From an uncultured Bacteroidota bacterium (GTDB lineage Bacteria; Bacteroidota; Bacteroidia; Bacteroidales; FEN-979): a stretch of DNA of 52,519 nucleotides. A program made the position numbers and the translations under genes. Shown one piece after another: positions 1 through 8,197 of the stretch; position 1 is the stretch's first letter, and every line of letters starts with the position of its first letter. The stretch covers positions 1 through 52,519 of the forward strand of contig CALMDO010000219.1 in assembly GCA_937862805.1 (NCBI GenBank). Reading direction: 5' to 3'. The notes beneath the pieces were generated by a model. The model was not told the DNA's origin. It was given only the letters and a program-made list of their open reading frames with translations, and did no database searches.

Positions 1-172
1 CATGTTCCACTTAAAGAAAGTCGGTTTTCATGTTTATACCATCTCCCAGATCCTGCTGATCCTTGCTCCGATGTATTTTATGAACCTCCGGGGACCGGTT
101 TTTCTTGACATACTTCTTTCAGGAACTTTTGTGCTGCTTTATGCCACACAGATTAAAACCATGAAGGGTTAA
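1..172 (+). CDS. C-terminal end of a small membrane protein (partial)
   Basis: An open frame enters from the left edge and ends with TAA at 170-172. The first ATG in the window is at 2-4, but the real start may lie upstream. The 57 visible residues are hydrophobic, with two probable membrane segments (around YTISQILLILAPMYF and FLDILLSGTFVLLYA) and a basic end. The next gene starts four bases after this stop, so the two are probably co-transcribed. I do not recognise a family. Confidence 0.55.
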   Translation, partial: MFHLKKVGFHVYTISQILLILAPMYFMNLRGPVFLDILLSGTFVLLYATQIKTMKG

Positions 173-175
173 ACC

Positions 176-616
176 ATGACGGGAGGAATACAACCGGAAG
201 ACATACAACCTTTTAATCCTGAACAGCAAAGGATCAAAATGGACCGGCCTTTACTGCTCTCGGTCTTTTGCCTCTTTTCAGTTATCTATTTTAGTCTTGT
301 AGCACTGATGTTCCTTGCAGGAACCATCTATTCCCGGTTTATCAGTGAAGTCGTCAACCTATACGTTCCTGAAGGTTTTCATCATCCGTGGATGGTACGG
401 CTTTTCTTTGTGACAGGTTTTTTCCTCCACGTGCTGGGGATCGCTGGTACGCTGATGATCCGGAAGCTCAGGAAAAAAGGATACTACCTTTTAACCTCCA
501 TTTGTATCACCGTTGCCGTAATCCAATTGTTTCTTCCGGAAATAAAAGTCACTACCACTGCGATTTATATCCTTCTGATCCTCCTTTTCGGACTTTTTTA
601 TCGCCGGCTCAGGTAA
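176..616 (+). CDS. Small four-helix membrane protein, unknown function
   Basis: This 146-residue protein has a polar N-terminus of about 25 residues and then about four hydrophobic segments (roughly residues 28-50, 70-93, 102-118 and 124-140), with a basic loop RKLRKKG between the second and third and an Arg-rich C-terminus (YRRLR). It is therefore an inner-membrane protein with cytoplasmic basic loops. It follows the partial membrane protein by 3 nt, suggesting a pair whose products act together. No catalytic motif or named domain is visible. An overlapping frame at 388-636 is a shadow. Confidence 0.7.
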   Translation: MTGGIQPEDIQPFNPEQQRIKMDRPLLLSVFCLFSVIYFSLVALMFLAGTIYSRFISEVVNLYVPEGFHHPWMVRLFFVTGFFLHVLGIAGTLMIRKLRKKGYYLLTSICITVAVIQLFLPEIKVTTTAIYILLILLFGLFYRRLR

Positions 617-720
617 ATCGGCCCTCTATTACCTAAAAGCTTTGACATTGAGATAAATGGCTGACCTCCTGTGAAAAGTTAAAACTTGTTAAATAAATAT
701 TAAATTTTTGTTAATTAGTT

Positions 721-752
721 TTTTGTTTCATGAAAAGATATTAGTAAAATTG
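721..752 (+). promoter_or_regulatory. Bacteroidota-type promoter for the susC-like gene
   Basis: A TTTTG at 721-725 is followed after 19 nt by TAAAATTG at 745-752, one mismatch from the TAnnTTTG -7 box of the Bacteroidota primary sigma factor. Transcription would start near 759, giving a leader of about 125 nt. The leader ends in an A/T-rich stretch with an 8-bp direct repeat TTATTAAC at 852-859 and 863-870, 11 bp apart. The rest of the 617-884 gap shows nothing else that I can name. Confidence 0.5.
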
Positions 753-884
753 CATCATTAAACCAATCAAACATCAGCAACGTACTCACCATATATATTC
801 TGATGGACAGCAGCTAAGGCATTGTCCGGATATTTTTTATCAAGAAACTGATTATTAACACTTTATTAACAAAAAATCAACTGT

Positions 885-3800
885 ATGAGAAAGTTTACAA
901 TTTTACTTGCCCTTATGCTTTTCATAGGGATGCAGGTTGCCAATGCCCAGAGAACAATCACGGGCAAGGTCACGAGTTCAGATGATGGCGCCCCGATCCC
1001 AGGCGCCACAATCCTCGTAAAAGGTACTGCGGTAGGGGCCATCACCGATGTTGACGGCAAGTACTCGCTGACTGTACCGAAAGACAACAACACCCTGCTG
1101 GTCTCTTATGTCGGTATGAAGACGCAGGAGTTGGTACTGGGAACAGACAATGTAGTAAATGTCGTATTGCAACCCAGTATCCAGGAACTGGAAGGTGTGG
1201 TTGTCACCGCCCTGGGTGTCACCCGTGAAAAGAAGGCGCTGGGATATTCTGTCCAGGATGTCAAAGGCGGCGCCCTTCAAACAGACGGCTCAGCCAACGT
1301 GATCAATTCTCTTTCAGGTCGTGTAGCAGGGGTACAGGTTACCTCGGCAACAGGTAACATGGCTGGATCCTCCCGCATCCTGATCCGGGGTATCAACTCC
1401 ATCTCCGGCAACAACCAACCCCTGTTCGTGATCGACGGAACCATCATCGACAACAGCGATTTCAATACAACGAACACCGCTCGTGGCGCCGGTGGTTTTG
1501 ACTATGGTAACATGGCGCAGGACATCAATCCCGATGACATTGCTGACATCTCCGTTCTGAAAGGCGCCAACGCCGCAGCTCTTTACGGATCACGCGCTGC
1601 CAACGGGGTTATCCTCATCACCACCAAAAAAGGTGAACAGAAAAAAGGAAAACAAATCGGTATCGAATTCAATACCGGTCTGAGCTTCGAACAGGTTTCC
1701 TATCTTCCCAAGTATCAATACGATTACGGTGGAGGTAACGGCGGCTTGGATGCGACCTGGGAAGTGAAATACTATAACGACAATTCCGGGTACTATAAAG
1801 TCCCCGGCACAGACCCTGATGGCAATCCTTATCAATCTTTTGACCTGGGTATGGATTACGGGATCGACGAAAGCTTCGGCCCTGCCTATGCCACCACCGT
1901 TGATAAATACCTGAACGATTTCGGTTACGGCATCGACCTTTCCGGTACACAATACGCCGGAAAACCGATTTATTATCGTCCGTGGAACAGCTTCGATTCA
2001 TGGGATACCGAAAATTATGGCAAATCGATCGAGTGGAAAAAAGCCGATCATGACGTGAAAGACTTCTTCAAGACCGGCATCGGCTGGACCAACAACATTG
2101 CCTTCAACAGCGGCGGTCAAAACGCACAGGTCCGCTTGGCTTTGGGAACCTTCAACTCGTCAGGTTACATGCCCAACTCCACCCTCGACCGTTATACCGT
2201 TAACCTGAGCGCCACCGCTAACCTCACCAAAGATTTGCGCGCCTTCGCTGATGTTAACTACATCTCAACAAAAACCAAAGGCCGTGCCGAAACCGGTTAT
2301 GGCGACATCAACCCGGTAGAACGTTTCAACCAATGGGGACAGCGTCAGCTCGATATGTATGCTCAAAAAGAGTACAAGAACCCCGACGGAACCCAGCGTT
2401 CATGGAACCGTAGCAGCATGGATGATCCCACTGTTGCTTATTCCAACAACCCCTACTGGGATCGTAACATGAACTACCAGAACGATAAAAGAGACCGCTA
2501 CTACGGCAATGTCGGCGTTTCCTGGCAGATCACCAGCTGGTTAAGGGCTCAGGGAAAACTGAACCTTGACAACTATACCTTCAGGACCCAGGAACGCGTT
2601 GCCATCGGCTCCGCCTCCCAATCCTATTATCGCGAACAGGTACGTACCAACTCCGAGTTGAACGCAGAATTCCTCTTCCTGGTTGATAAAACCTTCGCCA
2701 AAGACTGGCGCCTGAATGCCACTTTGGGCGGCAATATGATGGACCGCAACTACAAGATGAATGCCGGTTCCACCATCGGCGGACTGCTTATCCCCGAACT
2801 TTACACGCTCAGCAACTCCCTCACCAACGTGGCCACCGACTACAAGAGCTGGAAACGCATCAACAGTCTCTATGGAAGCGCATCCCTTGGCTGGAGAAGC
2901 ATGCTCTACCTCGATGTCACTTTGCGTAACGACTGGTCATCTACCCTGCCTAAAGGAAAGAACTCCTATCTCTATCCTTCAGTATCACTGAGCTGGGTGG
3001 TATCCGAACTTCCCGCCGTGAAAGAAGCCAAATGGCTCACCTTCGCAAAAGTCAGAGGAGGTTTCGCCAGTGTTGGTAACGACACCGATCCTTACCGGAC
3101 CTCCCTTACTTATGCCAACTTCCTCGATTCCGACGGTTATCCTTACCATTTCCCGCCTTACGGCCTCTATACCTTACCTACCACCCTCAACAACGCCGAC
3201 CTGAAACCCGAAATGACCAATTCGTGGGAAGTAGGCGCCGAACTGCGTTTCCTGCAGAACAGACTCGGTCTTGACTTTACTTACTACAGCAAAGCATCCC
3301 TCGACCAGATCATCCCGGTAGCCGTCTCTGGTGCATCCGGTTATACCTACCAGGTACTGAACGCAGGGAAAATCACCAACAAAGGGGTTGAAATCTTTTT
3401 AACAGCCGTTCCCGTTCGCGTAAAGAACAACTTCGAGTGGACCATCACTGCCAACTTCGCACGCAACCGCAACCAGGTTGTTGAACTCTATCCCGGTATC
3501 GATAACCTCCAATTGGGCGTGGGACCTTTCAACATCAGCGTCAATGCAGCAGTAGGTCAGGAATATGGCCAGCTGATGGGCACTGACTTCGTTTATGATG
3601 AAAATGGAAACAAAGTGGTGGGTTCCAACGGACGTTACCTGAGTTCAGCCGTCAAATCCCTGGGTTCGGTTCTTCCCGATTTCAACCTGGGTATTGGTAA
3701 TGAATTTAAAATCTTCGGATTTGACCTCCGTGTACTGATCGACATCCAGAGTGGCGGTAAATTCTTCTCCACCACCAAAATGTGGGGTACCTATACCGGT

Positions 3801-4241
3801 ATTCTGGCCGCTTCCGCCGAAAACAACATCCGCGAAGACGGTGTCGTAATCGACGCAATGGTTGCCAAATACGACGGAAATGGTAACGTGCTTTACAACC
3901 CTGACGGAACTGCACAGGTTACCGGTGTCAATACCAAAAATATCGATGCCTATACCTGGACCACTGACCACTACAACGGCCCGGCCGCCCAGAACATCCT
4001 CGACGCCAATTACGTAAAACTGAGTGAAATCACCCTTTCCTATACTATTCCGGCTAAATTGACCGGTCCGATCCACAACCTCAAAATCGGTCTCTTCGGA
4101 AGAAATCTTGCCACTTGGGGAACCGCAATGGTTGGTATCGATCCTGAACAAAGTAACAGCTCCGGAAACATCCAGGGTATTGAAGGCGCAGGATTGCCTT
4201 CAACGAGAACATTCGGCTTCAACATTGGCTTTAACTTTTAA
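885..4241 (+). CDS. SusC/RagA-family TonB-linked outer membrane protein
   Basis: This 1118-residue outer-membrane transporter should import a nutrient, typically a glycan or peptide, using TonB energy, with the SusD-like protein encoded next as its extracellular lid. A signal peptide (residues 1-21, ending NAQ) is followed by a carboxypeptidase-regulatory-like domain (about 22-100, starting RTITGKVTSSDDGAPIPGA). The plug domain starts near LEGVVVTALGVTREKKALGY and contains the usual SVLKGANAAALYGSRAANGV stretch. The barrel runs to the end and closes with the aromatic terminus FNIGFNF. Length is normal for SusC proteins. The gene is 19 nt from the SusD-like gene. No glycoside hydrolase, sulfatase, FecI/FecR pair or hybrid regulator is visible nearby, so the substrate cannot be inferred. 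Confidence 0.95.
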   Translation: MRKFTILLALMLFIGMQVANAQRTITGKVTSSDDGAPIPGATILVKGTAVGAITDVDGKYSLTVPKDNNTLLVSYVGMKTQELVLGTDNVVNVVLQPSIQELEGVVVTALGVTREKKALGYSVQDVKGGALQTDGSANVINSLSGRVAGVQVTSATGNMAGSSRILIRGINSISGNNQPLFVIDGTIIDNSDFNTTNTARGAGGFDYGNMAQDINPDDIADISVLKGANAAALYGSRAANGVILITTKKGEQKKGKQIGIEFNTGLSFEQVSYLPKYQYDYGGGNGGLDATWEVKYYNDNSGYYKVPGTDPDGNPYQSFDLGMDYGIDESFGPAYATTVDKYLNDFGYGIDLSGTQYAGKPIYYRPWNSFDSWDTENYGKSIEWKKADHDVKDFFKTGIGWTNNIAFNSGGQNAQVRLALGTFNSSGYMPNSTLDRYTVNLSATANLTKDLRAFADVNYISTKTKGRAETGYGDINPVERFNQWGQRQLDMYAQKEYKNPDGTQRSWNRSSMDDPTVAYSNNPYWDRNMNYQNDKRDRYYGNVGVSWQITSWLRAQGKLNLDNYTFRTQERVAIGSASQSYYREQVRTNSELNAEFLFLVDKTFAKDWRLNATLGGNMMDRNYKMNAGSTIGGLLIPELYTLSNSLTNVATDYKSWKRINSLYGSASLGWRSMLYLDVTLRNDWSSTLPKGKNSYLYPSVSLSWVVSELPAVKEAKWLTFAKVRGGFASVGNDTDPYRTSLTYANFLDSDGYPYHFPPYGLYTLPTTLNNADLKPEMTNSWEVGAELRFLQNRLGLDFTYYSKASLDQIIPVAVSGASGYTYQVLNAGKITNKGVEIFLTAVPVRVKNNFEWTITANFARNRNQVVELYPGIDNLQLGVGPFNISVNAAVGQEYGQLMGTDFVYDENGNKVVGSNGRYLSSAVKSLGSVLPDFNLGIGNEFKIFGFDLRVLIDIQSGGKFFSTTKMWGTYTGILAASAENNIREDGVVIDAMVAKYDGNGNVLYNPDGTAQVTGVNTKNIDAYTWTTDHYNGPAAQNILDANYVKLSEITLSYTIPAKLTGPIHNLKIGLFGRNLATWGTAMVGIDPEQSNSSGNIQGIEGAGLPSTRTFGFNIGFNF

Positions 4242-4260
4242 TCACGAGAGGACATAAAAT

Positions 4261-5883
4261 ATGAAAACATTTATAAAACTTTCACTTGGGACTTTTTTGG
4301 TTCTCTTCATGATGGGATGTACCAAAAACTTCGACAAGATCAACGAAAATCCCAACCAACCGGCCGAGGTGACCACGGCCTCCCTCTTCACAGCCGCACA
4401 AAAAGGATTGTGCGATGATATTTACGACGAATGGTGGGGCGGCCGTCAAAGCCTGCTCTATGCCCAATACTGGTGCCAGAGAAACTACCCATCGGAAGAT
4501 CGTTTTGCCATCCGCCAGAACGTCAACAATCAGTACTGGAGATTTATTTACCACGATGTCCAAAACCTGGTAGAGATCATCAGCCTGAACACCAATCCCG
4601 AAACCAAGGTAAAAGCCAGGACCAGCGGCGATAACAACAACCAGATCGCCTGCGCCACCATCCTGAAAGTATGGGCAATGCAGATCATGGCCGATACCTG
4701 GGGAGATATCCCGTATTCTGAAGCTTTCAAAGGCGACGACCCCGTCAACCCCATCCCCACACCCAAATACGACCGGCTGACTGCCATCTATGCCGCTTTC
4801 CAGACTGAACTGGCTGCCGCTGTCAACCTGATCAATGAAGATGCCGGCGGATTTACCTCCGGTGACGTAATCTATGATGGCGACATGACACTCTGGAAAA
4901 AATTCGGGAATTCACTCCGTCTCCGTATCGCGATGCGAATCTCCAACACCGACAACTACGCGGCTGCCAGAGCCTTGGTCGAAGAAGTTGGCGAAGATGG
5001 CTTCATGACGTCCAACGATGATAACGCAAAATTCGCTTACATTGGCCAGTCGCCCAACAATTCTCCATTGTACGACGCTTTTTGGACCAGTGCCAGGAAC
5101 GACTTCACAACCTGTAAGACCATCAACGACATGCTGAAGGGAATCAATGATACCCTGAACGACAAAATCAACCCCTTCTTTGGCCTTACCGATCCGCGCC
5201 TCCAGGTTTATTCCCGGATCAGGAAGGCTAGCGCCGGTTACATGGGAATGCCTTATGGGATGTCCGAAGGCCCAACCCAAGCTTACTGGAAAAAAGCGGT
5301 TTGCCCAAGCTTCTATGGCCCCGCTGCCTACAGCCCCACCACCGCTATCGTTATTCTCAACCCCAAATATGCTCCGGTTTTCATGGAATATGCTGAGGTT
5401 GAATTCATGCTCTCCGAGCTGAATAACTGGGATCAGGCCCATTATGAAGCCGGTATCCTCGCTTCCATGGAACACTGGAGGGATATCTCTATCGAACTGG
5501 AAGGTCGGAGCGCTGCTTGGAGCGATAACTACAACACCATGATAGACAATTACTTTGCAGCCCTTCCTCCGGCCAGCAAAGAGACCGTCATGGCACAAAA
5601 ATGGATCGCCTTCTTCAACCAGGGTTACCAAGCCTGGGCCGAATACAGAAGAACCGGCGAACCTACCTGGCTGCTCCAACCCGGTGAGATCTCTATGATC
5701 GGCACCGATGGCAACCCCATTATCTTCAACCCGCTGGTGAATATCACCACCATCCCCTGGCGTATGACCTATCCGCAACAGGAATTCACGGTCAACGGCG
5801 CCAACGTGACCGCTGCCGCAGCACAGATCGGCGGAGACCAAATGTCAACCAAACTCTTCTGGGAATTGCCCAGCGGAAAATAA
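4261..5883 (+). CDS. SusD/RagB-family nutrient-binding outer membrane lipoprotein
   Basis: This 540-residue surface lipoprotein partners the SusC-like channel. The N-terminus is a lipoprotein signal with lipobox MMGC, placing the lipidated Cys at residue 20, followed by the SusD-like opening FDKINENPNQP. The sequence looks like the SusD-like_2 group (long helical TPR-type N-terminal half, AEVEFMLSELNNWD segment, and AWAEYRRTGEPTWL near the C-terminus). It is transcribed with the upstream gene and followed by a strong terminator, so the pair forms a two-gene unit. Long antisense frames inside it are codon-usage shadows. Confidence 0.93.
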   Translation: MKTFIKLSLGTFLVLFMMGCTKNFDKINENPNQPAEVTTASLFTAAQKGLCDDIYDEWWGGRQSLLYAQYWCQRNYPSEDRFAIRQNVNNQYWRFIYHDVQNLVEIISLNTNPETKVKARTSGDNNNQIACATILKVWAMQIMADTWGDIPYSEAFKGDDPVNPIPTPKYDRLTAIYAAFQTELAAAVNLINEDAGGFTSGDVIYDGDMTLWKKFGNSLRLRIAMRISNTDNYAAARALVEEVGEDGFMTSNDDNAKFAYIGQSPNNSPLYDAFWTSARNDFTTCKTINDMLKGINDTLNDKINPFFGLTDPRLQVYSRIRKASAGYMGMPYGMSEGPTQAYWKKAVCPSFYGPAAYSPTTAIVILNPKYAPVFMEYAEVEFMLSELNNWDQAHYEAGILASMEHWRDISIELEGRSAAWSDNYNTMIDNYFAALPPASKETVMAQKWIAFFNQGYQAWAEYRRTGEPTWLLQPGEISMIGTDGNPIIFNPLVNITTIPWRMTYPQQEFTVNGANVTAAAAQIGGDQMSTKLFWELPSGK

Positions 5884-5897
5884 CCGGTTGATTCAAA

Positions 5898-5952
5898 AAA
5901 ATAAGGCTGTCTAAAATAAGGCTGTCTCTAATGGTGAGACAGCCTTATTTTT
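5898..5952. terminator. Rho-independent terminator with duplicated 5' arm
   Basis: A 16-nt arm at 5913-5928 (starting AAAATAAGGCTGTCTC) pairs perfectly with 5936-5951 across a 7-nt loop and is followed by a T tract. Bases 5898-5912 are an exact tandem copy of the first 15 nt of that arm. It lies between the convergent SusD-like and epimerase genes. The A tract at 5895-5901 could serve as the T tract for the opposite strand, so it may stop transcription in both directions. Confidence 0.88.
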
Positions 5953-5986
5953 TTTCGAAAAAACAAAAAAAGGTTTGAATACGATG

Positions 5987-6994
5987 TCAGAGCCAACCAT
6001 GCTCTTTGTACCAACCAATGGCCTCTGTAACACCCCGCTCCAGATCGTATTCGGCCGTAAAATTCAAATCCCGATGTAATGGTTCGCCATCACATCGCCA
6101 ATTGGTACTGCTCAGCACTCTGTATTTATCAGAATTTAAAGTGGGAACACTACCTGTCAGACTGCCGACCCACTCCCCTGCCATCGCAATCCCTTTCACC
6201 AAAAACAAGGGGACCTTTACCTTCACAGTGAATTTTTTTCCCAATACCCGTTTCGTAATGGCAGCAAATTCATCGGAGGTATATTCCTTTCCATCATTGA
6301 CAAACCAGGCTTTGTGGACATGTTCCGATTCCAGCGAATCGGCAATCACCCTTACCAGGTCGCGAACGTAAATAAAGGTGAGGATTTGCTCCCGGAAACC
6401 CATGGCTGGTTCCAAACCCCGGCTGATGGTCTGAAAGAAAACAAAGTAGTCCTTCTCCTTGGGGCCGTAAACTCCCGTAGGGCGAAAGATCAGCCATGGA
6501 AAATCCTCCTGCGCGTTAATGTATCGCTCTGCCTCCAGCTTGCTGATCCCGTAAAGCTCGATCGGCCGGGGCGTATCTTCTAATTTTACCATGGTGCCGG
6601 TGGCCGGATCCCCCGGGCCATAAGCAGCAAGACTGCTCATATAAACAAATTTTTCAGGGATCATTCCGGCTGTCCGCAATCCTTCCATGAAATTCCGGGT
6701 GTTGCGGCAATTCACGTCATAAAATTCATTCTTTGTCCGTGTTTTTGTCACCCCGGCATTGTGGATGATGAAATCAAAAGAAAGGCCGCTTTTTTTACAT
6801 CCCTCAAGTGTTTTTTTAACTTGTTCAACGGAAGAAAAGTCAAATTCAATAAACCGGATGCGTGAATCGGTAAGATATCCTTTGGAACTTGTTTTTCGAA
6901 TACCTGCAAATACCTGGTATCCTCTTTTGAGCCCCTCTTCTACCAGGAAACTCCCGATGAATCCGCTCGCACCTGTAATTAAAAGTGTTTTCAT
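5987..6994 (-). CDS. NAD-dependent epimerase/dehydratase, probable ceramide-pathway reductase (CerR-like)
   Basis: This 335-residue extended short-chain dehydrogenase opens with the Rossmann motif TGASGFIG (residues 7-14) and carries MSSLAAYG followed by the catalytic YGISK (YxxxK). It is last in an operon behind a serine palmitoyltransferase-like gene and a GNAT-like gene. In Caulobacter an epimerase-annotated protein (CerR) acts with SPT and an acyltransferase to make ceramide, reducing the 3-keto group. I therefore infer a 3-keto-sphinganine or 3-keto-ceramide reductase role from context. By sequence alone it could also be a nucleotide-sugar epimerase. The start MKTLLITGASG fits the fold with no extra residues. 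Confidence 0.8.
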   Translation of the reverse strand: MKTLLITGASGFIGSFLVEEGLKRGYQVFAGIRKTSSKGYLTDSRIRFIEFDFSSVEQVKKTLEGCKKSGLSFDFIIHNAGVTKTRTKNEFYDVNCRNTRNFMEGLRTAGMIPEKFVYMSSLAAYGPGDPATGTMVKLEDTPRPIELYGISKLEAERYINAQEDFPWLIFRPTGVYGPKEKDYFVFFQTISRGLEPAMGFREQILTFIYVRDLVRVIADSLESEHVHKAWFVNDGKEYTSDEFAAITKRVLGKKFTVKVKVPLFLVKGIAMAGEWVGSLTGSVPTLNSDKYRVLSSTNWRCDGEPLHRDLNFTAEYDLERGVTEAIGWYKEHGWL

Positions 6995-7053
6995 ATTTCT
7001 TAGGCAATAGGCAGTAGGCAGAAACCAGAACCTTTTCTTCTGTCGATGCTCTT

Positions 7054-8187
7054 TTAAAAATGCCGGACCCAGCAGCGCCGGGTTATATGCTGCCTGCCTT
7101 CAAAGTTTTTCCAGATGGTCAGGGCTTTGGCGTTCTCCTCCAATTGCGGGTTGGTTATGGCTTTGCGGATCCCGTTACGGATATACGATTTATGCATTTC
7201 ATTGTAATACAACGCATTAACTCCTTTCCCCTGGTAATCGGGACGCACCCCGTTGAGGTACATGTCAATCACGTCATTCTTCTTGATGGCCTGTAAGATA
7301 TACAAAAAGCCCAGTGGGAAAAGGCGGCCATTGCAACGGCGAAGGGCTTTGGTCAGCGATGGCATCGAAACACCGAAACCGACCACTTCGTCTTCTTTAT
7401 CAAGAACAAAAGAGACAAATTCCGGGCGAATAAATCCGAAATAGGCCTTGGTGTACATTTCCATCTGCTTTCCTGTCAGCTTCGTGTACCCATAAAGGTC
7501 GTTGAAGGCAAGGTTAAGGGTCCGGAACATTTTCATCGCATACGGGAGCAACTCCTTGGATTTCTTTGCTTTCAGAATTTTCAGGTTATACTTCTCCTGT
7601 ACCAGTAAAGAGAGACGCTCCACCTTATCGGGGATTTCCGGGGGAATGGTAAATTCATATTGAACCCAATCGGCAGCTTTCGTGAAACCGAGCCGTTCCA
7701 TGTGTGTCACATAATAGGGGAAATTGTAGATGGAGGCCAGCGTGGCTTGTTCGTCGAAGCCCTTGATCAACATCCCTTCATTGTCCATATCCGAGAAACC
7801 AAGGGGGCCGTGTATCCCGTTCATCCCTTTCACTTTGCCCCAGTCGATGACAGCATTGATCAACAGCGATGAGACCTGAGGATCATCAATGAAATCGATC
7901 CAGCCAAAACGGACCAGTTTCTCGTTCCATCGTTCATTGGCGTTGTGATTGATGATACCCGCCACGCGACCGACCATTTTTTTCCCACGGAAGGCGATCC
8001 AGAATTCAGCTTCACAGAAATCATACGCCGGATTCTTTTTTCGGCTGAGGGTTTGCATTTCATCCATCCGGATGGGAGGACACCAGTAAGGGTTTTCCTT
8101 GTACAATTGAAACTGAAAATCGATAAAACGGCGGAGATCGCGATTGCTCTTTACTTTCCTGAGCACAAGGACACCCTGATCAGTCAT
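7054..8187 (-). CDS. GNAT-fold protein, candidate bacterial ceramide synthase
   Basis: I place the start at the ATG at 8187 (MTDQGVLVLRKVKS, 377 residues). The open frame extends to 8232 but would then overlap the upstream gene by 35 nt, while the chosen start lies 10 nt after that gene's stop. The protein has features of a large GNAT-like acyltransferase: a central EAEFWIAFRGKKMVGRVAGI strand region, HGPLGFSDMD, and a C-terminal half with VRPDYQGKGVNALYY resembling the acyl-CoA loop. Acting between SPT and the reductase, it is the natural candidate for the N-acyltransferase that joins a fatty acyl chain to the sphingoid base. That role is inferred from gene order and from the GNAT-type ceramide synthase known in Caulobacter. 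A generic N-acetyltransferase is the alternative. Confidence 0.72.
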   Translation of the reverse strand: MTDQGVLVLRKVKSNRDLRRFIDFQFQLYKENPYWCPPIRMDEMQTLSRKKNPAYDFCEAEFWIAFRGKKMVGRVAGIINHNANERWNEKLVRFGWIDFIDDPQVSSLLINAVIDWGKVKGMNGIHGPLGFSDMDNEGMLIKGFDEQATLASIYNFPYYVTHMERLGFTKAADWVQYEFTIPPEIPDKVERLSLLVQEKYNLKILKAKKSKELLPYAMKMFRTLNLAFNDLYGYTKLTGKQMEMYTKAYFGFIRPEFVSFVLDKEDEVVGFGVSMPSLTKALRRCNGRLFPLGFLYILQAIKKNDVIDMYLNGVRPDYQGKGVNALYYNEMHKSYIRNGIRKAITNPQLEENAKALTIWKNFEGRQHITRRCWVRHF

Positions 8188-8197
8188 TCGGAGAGGA

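Noticed and set aside
4912-5841. 309-codon open frame antisense to the SusD-like gene
   Set aside because: It lies wholly inside a confidently identified gene, shows no domain, signal or start context, and reflects codon bias of the sense strand.
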